A DNA stretch of 64,000 nt, from NCBI GenBank assembly GCA_047495785.1, contig JBLDXI010000023.1:1178001-1242000 (forward strand), written 5' to 3'. The translations under genes were made by a program, and so were the position numbers. Under the pieces are notes generated by a model. The model was not told where the DNA came from. It saw only the letters and a program-made list of their open reading frames with translations, and searched no databases. This stretch comes from Lepidodermella squamata. Lineage: Eukaryota; Gastrotricha. How positions within the stretch are numbered: the first letter of the stretch is position 1; every line of letters begins with the position of its first letter. Shown here piece after piece: positions 1-10,761 of this stretch.

Positions 1-702
1 ATGCGACTCGCATACGCGTGGTGATTAATACCTAATAATAATAAAAATATTACGCGCTATTCAAAAATGCAGGCACCGAGCCCATTTTGCAGCGTTGCAC
101 GACGACCAATCGACCAATAATATTCATCATCATCACTCGCACTAGCCTGCTATATGCCATATAGTATTTATTTGGCAACAGAAAAACTGCTGCGTAAAAA
201 ATGCCCAGGTGTAGTATAGTATATTTCAACTCTAGAAATCGCGGCAGACGATCTATTGACGGTATCTTGTTAGATGAATGCTGAAAGCTGAATAACCCTT
301 CTAATTTTCTTAATATAGGATTTTTACAAAAATAATAAATTATTTTCATCACGTGAAAGGTTGTTTATACGTTGTAGTCTTACTCCGGCTTGGTTGCGCG
401 TGACAAAAAGTTGTCAAAATTTGCTATCTGTGTGGGCCTTGTTTACTTACCTTAAAAGATTTGCGTTAATAATTACGCATTTTTCTTCAATTATACTTAC
501 ACGAGGATAAATTGCCCCAGCAGCTTGCCCCAGTTTTCACTTGATTTTGTCTAATGTTATACCTAATGTTTTTTATATATTTGGAAAAATTTCAAAAAAT
601 TCCATTTATTCCTTTAATCATTATTCATCAATTTTATAGATTTATTACCAAATTTTTGTATCGAGAAGAAAGCGCGAGAGCAAATTTTAATTTGTTGTAA
701 AA
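1..702. other. AT-rich flank, no gene recognised
   Basis: I see no convincing coding exon, RNA gene or repeat here. A 100-codon open frame on the minus strand (50-352) has no recognisable motif and no splice context. The last ~100 bases are AT-rich and presumably hold the promoter and 5' UTR of the Rho-like gene, but no clear TATA box is placed for it. Confidence 0.5.
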
Positions 703-3653
703 ATGGCCGCCGCTTCGGTTCAAATCAGCCTGAACAGCGGCACTAAGAGCGGCGAGCCCAACAACCCCACAGACACCTCCCACCACGAAGTTTCTTCCAG
801 CCAAAGCTACCCGGACTACATCGAGGGCCAAGTCGCCGCTCAGTTGGTCCGCGACGCCATCCGCGCCTTCGACCCGGATGACTCAGACTCGAATGACGCA
901 CCGTCCCGCTTCCAGACCTCGGACAGTGCTGATGCTTTAGCGAACCCTTTATCGCCTCCTCTGTCCAACAACGACTCGAACCACGGCCCTCTCGATAGCC
1001 CTAGAAGGCAGGAAACTGCGAATTTAGTCTCGACAGAAGACGAGCTGGACGAAGAACTAGCGGCCTTAGTCGATGAAGATGAGGTGCAGTTGCTGGAGCA
1101 AAGCCTCGATGCTTCAGGCAATGGCCGGCTGAGGGAGGATGAAGAGTTGCTGTTGGGCGAGGACCCGAATGCCGAATCTATCGATCTTCCATTACCACCA
1201 GCCTCGCTACTCACGTCTGATCCTGAGCATGACGCGAAATCGCCGGAAGTCCATCATATTGTCTCATCAGAATCAGACCAAATTCAACCAAGCGTGACGG
1301 TCCCCAAGCTTGAACTGGAGTCAAGTTTAGACCCCGTTTCAACATCACCCGTGCTCGAAGTCGAGGAATCACCTCACATTCAGTCAAGCGTGACGCCAGT
1401 TTCGGCTGAGCCAGCCGTTCAAATCGAAGTATTCCATCAAATTATAGGCGAACCGGACCAAATCCAGTCACCTGTGACGGAAGCTAAACCTCAAACTGAA
1501 TCTGTTCAGCCAACTGTGACGGAACCTGAACCCACCTTAGTCCATCAATTTATCGGTGGGAGTGATTCCCCGAGGCTTGATTTGAAGAGCCCAGAGCCAA
1601 ATTTCACTGATATCGCTGACCCGCAATTCTTGACTGATACGTCGAAATCCGAGGACGAAAGCGAGACAATTCTAGCTGAAGATCACCCAAGCGTGATCGA
1701 TGTGGTAGATTCACAGCAGGTGACTCTCGATGTGAAACCCGAGCCAGTCTACGAAAATATACCCGAGAAAACCGATTCTCCAGTACGACCACCGAGAGGC
1801 CATCGAAGGACGCCGTCGATGCCTTTGGAAGTTCTCAAATTCGAAGTAGACCCTCGAGACACCTTCACACCCCCTATTGCACCCAGGCGGCATAAGAAAA
1901 CCGCGTCTTTGGTCCAGGCTGAAGCTAGGTTGGAATACGACCCGATTAATCCAAGAAGTCGAACTGCTGAACCGCCCGTGGTGAGTCCGGTCGATGAGCC
2001 ACCCCCTGTTGCCCCGGCCCGGTCGAAAAAGCCTCAGGTCGAGCAAACAGTGGTCACGCAGGAGCAACTGGTCGCTGAGTTGAAGGAGGTTCTTAAGAAA
2101 AAAGACCGTTATGTAGAAGTTGTACCTGAAAATGTTCGTGTTATTGAACAGGAGGTTGTTGTTGCTCAAGAGCCGAGTGTCATTGTCATAACGGAACAGC
2201 CTGGCGCATCGCAATCGCCGAGACGCTTGGTTGAAATTGCGTTGGTTGGCGATGCCGGGGTTCCGTCCAAGTTGGCCCTCAGCCAACACGCCAGTGGCGA
2301 CTCAAAATCTGTGCCTAGTTCGGTTAATTTTAACATAACGGTCGATGGTGCTGAGGTGGCGTTGTTGGTTCACAACAACGGGGCGGTGGCAGGGGATGAC
2401 GCTGCCTTACAGTCCAGGTCTGCCTTCAAACAGGTTGATGTTGTAGTAGGCTGTTTTGCCATGGATAATGCTCAATCGCTGGAGAACCTCAAGAAGCGGT
2501 GGATACCCGAGGTAAGTGCGATTTTACTTCTTTGAGATTCATTTATTGCTTATTTGCACATAGGTGAAGAAACTCTTAATTAGATAAAGTCTTAGTTGAG
2601 CTTTTGTTGATATTGCAATCATACACCTGGGAGACATTTTAGTTTCCGTTATAAATTTCAGTTGAGTTTATTTGAATTTGGATTCTTATCATTTTAACAG
2701 TACTCTAATGATTCTTTTGGACTGAGGACTGAGCTTTATATTAACGAATTGACACGAATCTCTCCTACAAATTTATCATTGACCATTTTTCATTTTTTCA
2801 TTTTTTTCAATGATAATGATGAATAAATGTATAATTATGTGTAGCTTTTTAACTTTTCACACATTTAAATTTCATTCATTAAAATGCGCCTTTCAATTTT
2901 CTGGTCCATAAGGCATAAGCTATTCATAAAGTTTTGCTCACGTAATAGGATGGGAGCTCACAAGGGACAAAAAAGCTCCAAGCCCATTTTCCTTGAATTT
3001 TTCTGATGCTCGGTTCAAGAAACTCAATCGAGGTCGGTCAGTTTTCTGAAAAATCAATAGGGAACTTTTAATGCAAGATTGTCAACCAGCCATCCAACCT
3101 TTCTTGGTGCCACATAGTCTAATACCTATTTTTACCAAAATTCCTGAAATTCTTCGTTTTTCTACCTATCCCATTCTTTTCTCTTCTCTGAATATAGGTT
3201 CGAGCAGCACGGCCTGGAATACCGATTATTCTTGCAGCAGAGCGCTTTCAGCCCCGTGTGGTGAGAACCGAAACCGACGACTCGTCTTCGGGCTCGTCAT
3301 CAGACGAAGAATCAACCGCTTCTTCAAACCTGCACGTGCACCACCACGTAAAAGTATTAACCCAAGCCGAGTGCCAAGCCGCGGCCAAAGAACTCGGAGC
3401 AGCCGGGTTCGTAGAATACGTCAAACCGCAAAGCAATACGCCAAACAGCAAAAAGCAAAAGGATATCAAGCTAGATATCAAACAAGTTTTCGAGGCAGCT
3501 GTCCGAGCGTTTTCAGCCCACGAGGCTGAAATCATCCACAACACCTCGGCGACAATAAGTGGCGATGCTACGGCTCAAAATGCCTTGAAACCTGAAGTCC
3601 CAACCGCTGCGATTCAGACGCCGGCTAAAAAGCGATGTTGCTCAGTTATGTGA
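703..3653 (+). CDS. Atypical Rho-family pseudo-GTPase with long disordered N-terminus
   Basis: Two exons, 703-2511 and 3198-3653, join in phase 0 across a GT..AG intron (donor gag|gtaagt, acceptor aatatag|gtt), giving 754 residues. Residues 1-505 are acidic and Ser/Pro/Glu-rich, probably disordered, with SH3-type proline motifs near 360, 390 and 433 (RPPRGHRR, PPIAPRRHKK, PPPVAPARSKK) and an RRTPS phosphosite-like motif. From ~507 the chain follows Rho: LVGDAG at the P-loop, NITVDGAEVALLV for beta2-3, then SLENLKKRWIPEV and, after the intron, PGIPIILAAER, AKELGAAGFVEY, VFEAAVRAF, ending KKRCCSVM, a CaaX box for prenylation. The P-loop GKT/S is lost (VPSKL), DTAGQ is replaced by NNGAVAG and the T/NKxD base-reading motif by AAER. 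A Ser/Asp insert (DDSSSGSSSDEES) sits where the Rho insert lies. I infer a membrane-anchored scaffold that does not bind or hydrolyse GTP normally. The fold call is good; the function is inference. Confidence 0.8.
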
Positions 3654-4330
3654 GCAAGTCAAAATGTCAAAATTATTTACATTATTCAAAATCTTAAACT
3701 ATGCCATAACAAATTATATCAAATTTTTATGAAATTAAATAGTATTTATCAAAACTGAATGTTGTGAATATTTGTGAACTTATGGCCTTATTATATTGAA
3801 TCATGACTTGAAACCAAACCGCATTGTGCTCTTGAATCGCTGCTCTATATACATCTTGCCATTCTTTCCTGGGCATTTTCTTGATTTTTTTTCTGTAAAT
3901 TTTCACATGATGCATTGTGCAAGATGATATATCTGTATGCATGTGTACGTATGTATTTGGCGCAGCGTTAGCGCTTATATATTTCCGTTCAATTTCGTTC
4001 CATCTCGGCGAGGTCTCGATATTACGACAGAACAATAAAATTTGAAGATTTCTTAATTGTGGGTCTTCTCAAATTTCTCAAGCCTCAAGCGCAGGTGGTT
4101 TGACACATCGATAAAGCTGGGAGACATCCAGAATGGCTGAACAGCGACTAACCACGTGGTGGAGCTAAAAAACAACCTACATGATTATAAATGATCCGCA
4201 TCACTTGCAGTCATGTCAAGTCACATTTTGTGTTGTCCTTGGTTCGCGGGAAACAAGGCGGATAGCCCTGTACCGTGTCCACGTAGTACTTGGGGATTAC
4301 TGTAGCTGCGACTCATATCTTTCTGGAATC
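3654..4330. other. Intergenic, no gene seen
   Basis: This is the 3' flank of the Rho-like gene. It holds only short open frames without family motifs, including a 102-codon minus-strand frame at 3727-4035 that I treat as chance. An AATAAA lies near 4033 but is too far from the stop to assign. Confidence 0.45.
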
Positions 4331-4365
4331 CTTTCTTTTTTGCTTTTTCATTTTTAGGACCGTCA

Positions 4366-5360
4366 TTGTTATTGCTGCTCTTATTGCATTCGTCTTGGAA
4401 TGCAAGGAAGAAACCAGGTAATTTAGCTCTATAAATTCACGCTGAATAATTAATTCGAGATTTAGACATCGTATGCCCAGATGGATTTGTGGGCATTTTT
4501 GCTGATAATTTTATTACTATTATTACTATTACAACTAATAATAATTTGCTAATAATTTTTGCTAATCTGTGTTGCAATGGCAACGCTAACCCGCCTAATC
4601 GGGGCCTAAAATGTTGCGGAAAAGCTGCTTACAAACCTTCAATTCAGAAGTCTTGCAATGGCGCTATTCTTCCGGTTCTCAATGGCAAAAAGAATTGCGC
4701 CACAGGAGAACCTAGTATTTATACATAATTGATTGCGAAATAGGCTAGTTTCTAGGTTAGGAGTTGGGACTAGGGCTGAATGACCCTGTAGGGTATCGGC
4801 ATTTGAATTAGGGTTAGGGTTAGGTTAGTTAGTATTTGGGGTCAGTTTGACTGTTATACGGCTCTACGGTTTAGGTACGAGGTGGGGCTCAATTAGGGGC
4901 GGCGATTAAAATAATCTATCTACAGCTCAAAATTATGTTCATCGTTTTATGTTTAATTCGGGTACGCACGGCTAACCAGATGCGATGGAAAAATCATTTT
5001 ATTGATTCAGTTCTCCGCGACTGAGCATCTATACCCTTTCGGGTTTTGAGGAAGGCTAAGACAAGGCAAACCAGATGATGAATCCTGAACCATAATAGAT
5101 TTCCTATTGAAGCAATTCTTCAAATTATACAAATAATAGACTTCTGCCTGACTGAGGCGGAACCTAGTATCAACAACAACGGCCCGTTTACGCCAACACA
5201 GTGCTGCAACGCAAATGCATACTTCTGAGACCAGTACACGATCTACTGCTTCGGCTCAGCTTCGTACAATTCCATGGAACAAACGTGTTGCAAAACGGAA
5301 GGATCGTTCTGGGCATGCAGCTGTTCCCTATACAGTGCTGAAAATTCTTATCCTTATTGA
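4366..5360 (+). pseudogene. Galaxin-like Cys-rich repeat remnant
   Basis: Two Cys-rich pieces lie on the plus strand. Piece 1: a leucine-rich stretch (SLLLLLLLHSSW) ending in a donor near 4418 can be spliced in phase to 4466-4728, which reads VCPDGFVG, LCCNGNANPP, LKCCGKAAYKPS, KSCNG. Piece 2: 5160-5360 reads QCCNANAYF, a TGA stop, then YCFGSASYNSMEQTCC. Both contain CC pairs followed by a short Asn/Gly and aromatic spacer, as in galaxin-type repeats of extracellular matrix proteins. Both share the stretch EPSI, suggesting duplicated units. No start ATG was found for the leader, and the stop in piece 2 argues for decay or missed exons. The family call is tentative. Confidence 0.33.
4807..4826 (+). 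repeat. Short TTAGGG-type interstitial repeat
   Basis: Direct reading shows ttagggttagggttaggtta, two perfect TTAGGG units followed by degenerate ones, inside looser TTAGG/TAGGG-rich DNA from ~4740 to 4850. It matches the common metazoan telomere unit and resembles the much longer degenerate array in the NmrA-like gene intron at 36.2-36.8 kb. Confidence 0.7.
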
Positions 5361-5484
5361 TTTATTGGAGGCTTGTTATTGAATAAAAAAGCCACATGGT
5401 GCAAGTTTCTATCCTATTTAACTTTGATTCAGAATTAGCGTCATTTCAGTCAATTAGCAAGCAAATCGATGAAGGGCGCAAATT

Positions 5485-7440
5485 TTACTTTGTCGCGCAA
5501 AATTCGTTGCCTGTGAGCTCCATGTACTGAAAAATTCGAATGTTTCCCAATTTTAGCTGAAACACTCGTTGAGAAGCTTACATATAGCAAGAAACCATCG
5601 TTATCCAGCTGACCATTGTAGCCATACGACACATATTCAATATTCGCCTGGCCCGGCTTGCAGTTCAGAAAAGCAACAGATCGCCGGTAGAGGCCATCAA
5701 TATTGTCTGAATCGGCAACTAGGGCCAAGCTCGGGTTGGGATGGTTCGGTCCAGTTCGCATTTCGAAACGAGTTGATGCTGGCTTGCCGAGGTCCATGTT
5801 GTAGTCCCATTCGCTAGCGTACTCACAAATCTGGGAATACAATTTTTCAGTCATCGCCAAAATCAGATCTCAGCAACCTACAGCAGCTCTTCCATTGCAA
5901 ACAGGCCACTGGGGGATGTAGAGGGGTTTGCAAAACGCGAATGAATAACCAAATCGGTCATTACGCGTCACTAGCCTTCGAAGAAAATAACGAAATTCTG
6001 ATTCTGAATAAGACATACGGTGATGAATTGTTAACAAGAGGTGCAAGGTCAATTTTTCCAGCTCCATTCGACAGCTCACAGTAACAGGTTCCACGTTCGT
6101 CATTACTGCATGGATTTACGGCTAAGAACGAAATTGGAAATATAGAGTGGAAAAACAACTAATCCCATGATTTTAAATTCACACACGTGTATTATGCTGG
6201 GGGCAAAATGCTCTTCCATAGAAATCGGCGTACTAAAAACGTAAACCAGGTATTTTTCATAATTTCAGGGCGAATTTCTTACGTAAACTAGATAACCATC
6301 CGGGTCGGCACTTTTCGGGCTGTAGTTGTTGAACTGATACCCACTCACCAAGGATGTTGTAGTCGAGTCGCAGTTGAGGAAAGTCACTGACCGTCTCAAG
6401 ATACCATCTGGGTTTACGGATGCATCCATGACTAGGGCCAAGCTATTCTTCCCAAGGGGGACCCTTTGCCGTAGTTCGAACCAGGAAGTGGCAGCATTAC
6501 CCAAGTTCATGTTATAGCCAAGTTTAGTCGAATATTCGCAGTACTTGAGGACAAATTCATATCAAATCATAGACAAATGATTATCAAATTACCGAAGCTT
6601 TCTTGTCGCAAATCGGTTGGGACGGAGCTCTCAGGGCGTTGCAAAAGCTGAAGGTATAATTGAGGGCTCCAGCTACACCTTGGAAAGTCAAGCCGAAATC
6701 GCCGAGAGATGTGAGATCGATAGTCCCGGAGCCGTCCACCAGGTCACATGTGCAAGCCCCGGGTGAATTGACCTTGCAAGCACTTTCTGACGGAACAGGG
6801 CAACATTTGCTACATCGAACCTCAGAGTACTATCGAAAGACTCAGCGAAAACATAGCTGATACGAAAAAATTACGTAAAGAGAGTAGCCATCCTTATCTT
6901 TATCGCCAATATAGTTGTAAGGAACAAAAACGGGATCTATGGCCGCCGGGTCACAGGTTAGGAAGGCAATAGATCTCCTGTAATTATCGGGGCTAATTCT
7001 AGTGTTTCAATGTTTAGTTATTATTCTTACGTGAAGAACACCTCGTAAGTCGACTCTGTAACCAGCGCCAGTCGTTTTTCGTTGCTTCCAGGCATAAGTC
7101 GCCATTGGAAATCAGTCGTAGCTGGCTCACCAACCACTACATAATAGCTATCGGACCATTTCGCATATTGGCAGACACTAGCTCGGTTGTAGCAAGTTCT
7201 GTAGTCACTGTTATTCAACTTGGAGCAGAAGCGGAAATAGGAACTCCATATGTTATCACTTTCAGTTCCGTTAAGGGTTAAATCGGCGTAGCTGGTCAAA
7301 TCAATTGAGGCGGATCCGTCTGCTAAGGTACACCTGCAACTGCCCTTTTTGAAATCTGGAGTGCAAGCTGACTGCGAATAGACAGCTAAGAATCCTCCAG
7401 AAAGCAAGAGAACAATTCTGGACAAATCATTTTGCAACAT
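5485..7440 (-). CDS. Secreted protein with three MRH-like modules
   Basis: Minus-strand exons: 7440-7031, 6977-6875, 6829-6593, 6543-6283, ~6119-6019, 5975-5882, 5830-5582, 5526-5485. All junctions keep frame except 6283 to ~6119, which I could not resolve. It may instead be two genes, the first ending at 6265 (VRNSP, stop) and the second starting in a signal-like stretch near 6158. Residues 1-23 are a signal peptide (MLQNDLSRIVLLLSGGFLAV). Each module repeats: Cys-x-Cys with LADGSxxIDLTS, then Y-x-F-x-FC, an (I/V)C-x-(Y)-A/S pair, LALV, then R-(R)-S-(V/I)-(A/T)-FL-(N/T)-C, ending DG(Y/F)-L/S-L/V-Y. That is the layout of MRH lectin domains, but the usual final Cys-containing strand is missing. 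A KCC linker follows module 1. There is no membrane segment, so it is probably secreted and perhaps glycan-binding. The repeat structure is seen; the MRH identity is inferred. Confidence 0.6.
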
Positions 7441-7677
7441 TTTATTATCGAAGCAAAACAATTCAGTGATAGCTTTTCACTTTTCTCCGCTGATTTTTTT
7501 TAGCTGAGGCTGATTATTATTCCGCCCATAATTGTCGGCAATTATGACAGGCAAATGATACCGGACAGCTGAAATTATTCAATTTTCCGCCTTATCTCAA
7601 ACAATTTAACCTCAATCATAAAGCTGGAGAAGCTAAGTCAGTACAAGACTATAGCTAAACAAACCCCTGGGTTTATC

Positions 7678-8430
7678 CAGGGCCAGATTAACATTCGGGT
7701 GGCCCCTGGGCACTTTCTGGTTGGCGGCCCCTACTCTTCATATTTTCCCGCAAAAACTAGGTTTTCTCATACTTAAAGCCATGATCAAAGTCAATTCCTG
7801 ATTATCCTTATCTGGAATAGAAAAGAATTGATGGCTTAAAGCAAAAATTCTCTAGCGTTGTTTTTGCACTTTGCTTTGGTATTTTTTACTACAAGCAATC
7901 TATTCATACATAACTGGAGTAAACGTTAAAAATTCGTTCCATTTTCCAGCAAAATTTAGCGAAGTTTCAGATTATTGTCAATAAAGCGAAGCGAGAAATT
8001 GTTAAAGAACGTTATATCGATTCACCTTGCTTCTCCCATTTCATTTTTTAGAGTTATATGTAACTCGGAAGTGAGGGAAGATGATTCAATTATCAGCAAT
8101 TTTCCATTCAAACCCCTTTAACCATGTGACGTAGATAGGACGCCGCACACAGAGCATGCCGGCTGACAAACAGGCGTCTTCACTTTTTAGCTCAATAATA
8201 TTCCAAATATTTTGCAATCTAAAAAATAATATGTCGGGGCTCAATTCGAATTTGCTTAATAATTTAAATTTAAATTTAAATTAGTTCAAGTTCTAAAGAT
8301 CCCAATAAATATTCCCAAAATTGTTTTTAATACCTAACTGTTCACCATTTACTGGCCGCCCCTTTTGAAGCCCTTTTGACTGGCGGCCCCTGGCACGTGC
8401 CCTCTGTGCCTATGCGTTAATACGGCCTTG
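7678..8430. mobile_element. hAT-like non-autonomous element (MITE)
   Basis: The left end reads CAGGGCCAGATTAACATTCG and the right end, read inward on the minus strand, CAAGGCCGTATTAACGCATA. These are imperfect inverted ends of the kind seen on many hAT elements. GGGGCC-rich subterminal pieces (gtggcccctgggcac at left; its counterpart ggcggcccctggcacgtgcc at right) reinforce the symmetry. There is no transposase frame inside. A clean 8-base target duplication is not visible, so the element is old or the borders are a few bases off. Confidence 0.55.
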
Positions 8431-8665
8431 CATAGCTGCCCCAAACCTGTTCAATTCTGCAGGACGTTTTGAGCAAAAAAATCCCCCATCTTCCATTTTT
8501 CAATTTGAGAAAGGAGATTGATACCATGAGAGAAACTGGCAAAACTGTATGCTTACTAAAGCTCGTAAAGCTTTAACAACTGCCGATTTTGAAAACAACT
8601 TACGCGCTCAAATGATCACACTATGCAAACGTATACGAAGTAAAAAAAAATAAAATAAAAAAAAT
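8431..8665. other. Intergenic, A-rich at the end
   Basis: There is no gene. The stretch from 8641 is nearly pure A on the plus strand, i.e. T-rich downstream of the tRNA gene. Confidence 0.5.
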
Positions 8666-8670
8666 AAAAA
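8666..8670 (-). terminator. Pol III T-run terminator
   Basis: Five A on the plus strand give TTTTT on the minus strand, two bases after the discriminator of the tRNA-Leu gene. Further T-runs follow as back-up. This is the expected RNA polymerase III stop signal. Confidence 0.7.
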
Positions 8671-8672
8671 TT

Positions 8673-8753
8673 GGCAGCTGTGGGGTTCGAACCCACGCCT
8701 CCGAAGAGACTAGAGCCTAAATCTAGCGCCTTAGACCACTCGGCCAAGCTACC
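8673..8753 (-). tRNA. tRNA-Leu (anticodon UAG)
   Basis: Read on the minus strand from 8753, the acceptor arms GGTAGCT and AGCTGCC pair with one G-U wobble. The A box is TGGCCGAGTGG, and the anticodon stem CTAGA/TCTAG closes the loop TTTAGGC with anticodon TAG, which decodes CUA leucine codons. A long variable arm (class II, as expected for Leu) and the B box GGTTCGAACCC follow. No intron. Discriminator A at 8672. It looks fully functional. Confidence 0.95.
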
Positions 8754-9433
8754 ATGTGTACTAACAGGGCGGTGCTATGTTCTTTATATATTACATACAC
8801 CGCGCATGCGTGTACCTTATATTATTATTATACATACATACGTGTGCGCGCTGCTTTTCGCATGGGAGTACTGCGTTTATCACTAATAGTAATAAACATA
8901 AGAAAGCACACGCGCATAATAATAATAGCTCAACAGCAGTTAGTATAATTTGATTTAAGGATTTTATTGTGAATGTTTCGATATTTGGATCAATTAAATA
9001 TCAAAAATAATGCTATGCAAATTTCGATTGTCGCATATGGATTTTTGAGCGTCGATTTATTTCATACCAATCAAAAAATAAGTGACACCTAAAAATCGAA
9101 ATATGTACGGAAAACTTGCGTGGAAAAAATTTCTTGGCGAATTTCACAACTTATAGTCTTGCGTTTTTATTTTCAAAATAATTGCATAATTCTGAGTACC
9201 TCTAGAAGTCTGACGCACACTTTAAAGCATAATCAAGGCGGTGTTGAATACCCCAAGTGAAAATATCTATAGGTAACCCTAGCCGCTATCCGAATCAGCT
9301 GTAAGATTATAGCCAGAATGATGGAATCCATTAAAAATGAAACATTTTTCATTGTGGGGACTTTGGGGTTATTCATAATGCATTCATACCCCATGATAGG
9401 GAAACGAAGCATGCGAAAAGCTGTTAGTAGGTG
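8754..9433. other. Upstream region of channel gene 1, no gene seen
   Basis: AT-rich, with short purine/pyrimidine and ATA-rich runs near 8820-8930. No coding exon is recognised. It includes the presumptive promoter of the first Cys-loop gene. Confidence 0.45.
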
Positions 9434-9441
9434 TATATAAA
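9434..9441 (+). promoter_or_regulatory. Probable TATA box
   Basis: TATATAAA lies ~30 bases before a CTCAGTAAC stretch that could serve as an initiator, and about 205 bases before the receptor ATG. Position and sequence fit a core promoter; this is inference without transcript data. Confidence 0.45.
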
Positions 9442-9645
9442 TTAGTGTGAAAGCACTCAGTAACTGATAAATAATTTCAAGTTACTGTTCGCGAATCTAT
9501 TGATTTTGATCGGTGATAAAGTCCGATCTAACAGCCGAGGGAAGCAATTTCCGTCCTGACTTGGAACGTTATGCCCGATCTAGGCAAACAAGCCGTTCGC
9601 GCCTCACTCATTTATATTACTCAGTCGGTTAACAATTCGAAAACG

Positions 9646-10761
9646 ATGATTTCATTCGCATTATTCATATTCGCACCAGTCACTGCAGCATTGAGCAACG
9701 ATGATGACATCCGCGCTCGGATTCTCAAAGAATGCAACGTCCTACCAGGGGCCACCCACCCTGATGAGTACAGAACTGACGACTCGAGAAGTAGCATGGA
9801 AGCATTGTTCCTCTACTTGCGCCTAGTTGACGTAGACGACATCGAAGAAACGGTTTCCATCACTGGGTTACTGCTTTTCACCTTTGAAATCGACTGCATT
9901 CGAGAGGCGGCGATTCGCTACAACGCGACTCAAAAGGTGCCGTCTTACTGGTGTATGACTAATGTCGATGACTACTGGCGGCCTGGTGTGGCCAATGACA
10001 ACAGTTTCGAAGACTACGGCCTTTCGACCCATGTTTACCCGGCTACCTCAGTATTTCCATTCAAAGGTCTGGTGAAATTCGCGTATTCAGGGAAATTCAC
10101 TGTTACATGCGATTTCGAATTGGAAAAGTTTCCATTTGACGAACAATTATGCTATATCCAAGCCAGCATTTGGTTGTCGAACTCAACAATCCATGCTAAG
10201 AGCTACTACAGCGCCGTTATGGGCGAATCATCGGATAATGTTGGCTGGATTATGGGAGAGCGGTTTGAAAGGCTATATCTCCTGCCATACACTGAAGACG
10301 TGAACTATCACTCGTTCAAATTTTACTTTAGATTGCAACGAGAGCCTAATTACTACATCCTCAACCTCGTCGGGCCTTGTTTCGTTCTGACAATCGTTCA
10401 GTTTGCGACTGCTTTCATCCAGAGTGACGCCCCAGACCGGCCCAGTTTCTCAGTTACAGTTTTACTCGCTTTCACTGTGGCTCAGAGTCAGGTGCTGGCG
10501 AATGTCCCGAAAACGCCATCGAACATTCTACTCTCAGATCTGGTTTTTGGGCAAATTGTAGCATCTATGATCATCACCTGCTATACGGCAGTTATTTGCG
10601 CAGTCTGCAGCGCGGTGAGTGATGACTGCATGAACAAATGCGTTCTCATCGGAAATTGGAGCATCCGCCGTTGCCGCATTGTTGATATTGTGTTTTTCTC
10701 TATTATGGCTCTTTTGCTGTTAGCATTCGATCTAACTCTTTTCTCGAAGATTATCAGCTGA
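9646..10761 (+). CDS. Cys-loop ligand-gated ion channel, paralogue 1
   Basis: A single exon of 371 residues. I start at the ATG opening a signal peptide (MISFALFIFAPVTAALS); an upstream in-frame ATG at 9571 adds 25 polar residues and is less likely. The extracellular domain (~18-235) carries YWRPG, the W-x-P strand motif, and the Cys-loop C155-C169 with FPFD inside (CDFELEKFPFDEQLC). M1 begins ~236 (YYILNLVGP), M2 ~262-283 (FSVTVLLAFTV with Leu at 9'), M3 ~298-320, and M4 runs to the C-terminus. The M3-M4 loop is only ~25 residues, against 80 or more in most animal channels. The M2 intracellular edge reads Pro(-2') Asp(-1') Arg(0'), mixing an anion-type Pro with a cation-type acid. Ligand and ion selectivity are unknown. 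The upstream ~110 bases match those of paralogue 2. Confidence 0.88.
   Translation: MISFALFIFAPVTAALSNDDDIRARILKECNVLPGATHPDEYRTDDSRSSMEALFLYLRLVDVDDIEETVSITGLLLFTFEIDCIREAAIRYNATQKVPSYWCMTNVDDYWRPGVANDNSFEDYGLSTHVYPATSVFPFKGLVKFAYSGKFTVTCDFELEKFPFDEQLCYIQASIWLSNSTIHAKSYYSAVMGESSDNVGWIMGERFERLYLLPYTEDVNYHSFKFYFRLQREPNYYILNLVGPCFVLTIVQFATAFIQSDAPDRPSFSVTVLLAFTVAQSQVLANVPKTPSNILLSDLVFGQIVASMIITCYTAVICAVCSAVSDDCMNKCVLIGNWSIRRCRIVDIVFFSIMALLLLAFDLTLFSKIIS

Noticed and set aside
50-352. 100-codon minus frame at the window edge
   Set aside because: No motif, no paralogue and AT-rich context; cannot be told from chance.
1711-2289. 192-codon minus-strand frame opposite the Rho-like gene
   Set aside because: Arg/Phe-rich composition is the mirror of the Glu/Pro/Val-rich sense frame; no known motif.
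9646-10761. Horizontal transfer from bacteria, because the channels are intronless with a short M3-M4 loop
   Set aside because: The full Cys-loop with FPFD (prokaryotic channels lack the two cysteines), a eukaryotic signal peptide, AATAAA and a related gene with introns at 54 kb all favour an animal origin.
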